The notes under the pieces are model-generated. The model saw only the letters and a list, made by a program, of their open reading frames with translations, was not told the origin of the DNA and did no database searches. A DNA stretch of 64,000 bases from the NCBI GenBank assembly GCA_029204225.1, contig CM055098.1, forward strand, positions 326,501-390,500, written 5' to 3'. The first letter of the stretch is position 1, and the number at the start of each line of letters is the position of its first letter. The stretch is from Diphasiastrum complanatum (Eukaryota; Streptophyta; Lycopodiopsida; Lycopodiales; Lycopodiaceae). Positions 63,199 to 64,000 of this stretch are shown piece by piece. The position numbers and the translations under genes are program-made.

Positions 63199-64000
63199 TA
63201 TTGCGCCGGCGCCTCAAAGGGCGCTGGGACTTGAGCGGTTTCCCCAACACGCGCTTAAGTCTAACATTCATCCATCATGCACTTACATAAAAGCCAACTC
63301 AGAAACGTAACAAGCTTAACCATTCAGACTTAAGAAAACTGGAATCCCAACCAACCCGAAAGCCAACTCAGAATCCGTCCCCAAAAGGTAACCAAAGGCA
63401 AAGACAAGCCACACATGAAACCCAAGGCATAGTGGTCGCCAAACTGACCAATTGGCATAGCGGCAAGCCCCATGTCGATGACAGGGACCCTTAGGCGCCA
63501 GCGACGCAAAAAGGTTGTAGTAAGGGTCCTTCCACTTGGACCAGTCCCGGAGGCGAAACCGAAATGGTAATCATCCCCAAGGATCAACTTTATTAGATTT
63601 GGAAGAGGTTACATTCATACATAGACTGACCGGTCTCGGGGCCACCAACACGTGCTGGGCATTGTGCCTGGCTCGTGCTGGTAGAGGGAGCTGAGACCTG
63701 GCGACTGGATTCCTGGCGCTGGTTGAGCTGCCCAAGTTTCTGTCTGCCGGACTCCCCCTATAGTTCTGCTGTGATTCGCCGCACCCCCTCTGTTCTGAAA
63801 CATAGTGCTTTCTGGTAAAGCACGCTTTTTGGGACTTAGTTTTTATTTTGCTGATTAAGCCTGGCAAGCCTGGCAGAATCAGTCTGGCTCCCGGACATGG
63901 GTCCCGGGAGCCGTTCCGGTGGCAGAATCAACTTGCTTCCTGACTAGGCCATGACTCGAGCTCCAGAGCTAGCTCATGATTTGTGACTACTTGACTGGCT
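63199..64000 (-). repeat. 5' LTR of the chromovirus (cut by window end)
   Basis: Matches 57856-58650. The inner end reads ..GCGCAATA where the other LTR has ..GCGCAACA. It carries a 13-bp insertion near 63890 (CATGGGTCCCGGG context, duplicating CCCGG). The outer end lies right of the window. Confidence 0.9.

Larger units (their letters stand above)
57856..64000 (-). mobile_element. Young Ty3 chromovirus (runs past the right window edge)
   Basis: Order on the minus strand: 5' LTR (from beyond 64000 to 63199), primer site, leader with hairpins, pol ORF 62484-59002, polypurine tract, 3' LTR 58760-57856. The two LTRs differ by about nine substitutions and one 13-bp indel over roughly 790 compared bases (counted by eye), so insertion was recent relative to all other elements here. 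It sits 0.28 kb after the last visible exon of the LETM1-like gene, antisense to it. The right flank and target duplication are outside. Confidence 0.9.

Overview
The window reads as nuclear DNA of a land plant with a large, transposon-rich genome. The evidence is GT..AG introns, one conserved plant gene spread over at least 25 kb, long-intron structure, and LTR retrotransposons of both plant superfamilies (Ty3 and Ty1/copia) nested in each other. I see no bacterial or organellar genes. The species is not identifiable by eye; a fern, gymnosperm or other large-genome non-model plant would fit, but that is a weak inference.

Layout, left third (1-30.3 kb): a mosaic of broken LTR retrotransposons. 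A small coding-free LTR element (1-2212) abuts a piece of a Ty3 element (copy I, 2213-3790). It is followed by a second copy with a large internal deletion (copy II, 3791-7320), a decayed ORF with two tandem Gag-like domains (8001-10041) and copia fragments (11285-14300). Copy III is on the minus strand (14300-18046) with its 5' LTR and a tRNA-Asp-type primer site. Copy IV is the most complete (18047-26562): RT, RNase H, integrase and a large third ORF after integrase, then an LTR. A minus-strand copia element that has lost its RT follows (26563-30181), interrupted by a 1-kb solo LTR and ending at a 149-bp CT/CA microsatellite.

Right two thirds (32.3-57.6 kb): one host gene on the plus strand. 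I can place eleven exons with matching splice phases. The protein resembles, from memory, the plant LETM1-like family (mitochondrial inner-membrane related). Its introns carry decayed copia and Ty3 pieces, a 98-bp tandem duplication, an antisense LINE, hAT transposase pieces, a copia-type element containing an 85-bp tRNA-like insert with a perfect 16-bp target duplication, a solo LTR with a perfect 5-bp duplication, and a foldback MITE. The exons for the C-terminal LETM1-type domain are not in the window. They would lie beyond the last element.

Right end (57856-64000): a young minus-strand Ty3 chromovirus with near-identical LTRs, an initiator-Met primer site, one intact 1160-codon protease-RT-RNase H-integrase-chromodomain ORF, no recognisable gag, and a leader carrying five regularly arranged GTGCT/AGCAC hairpins. 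It is the only element here that looks recently active.
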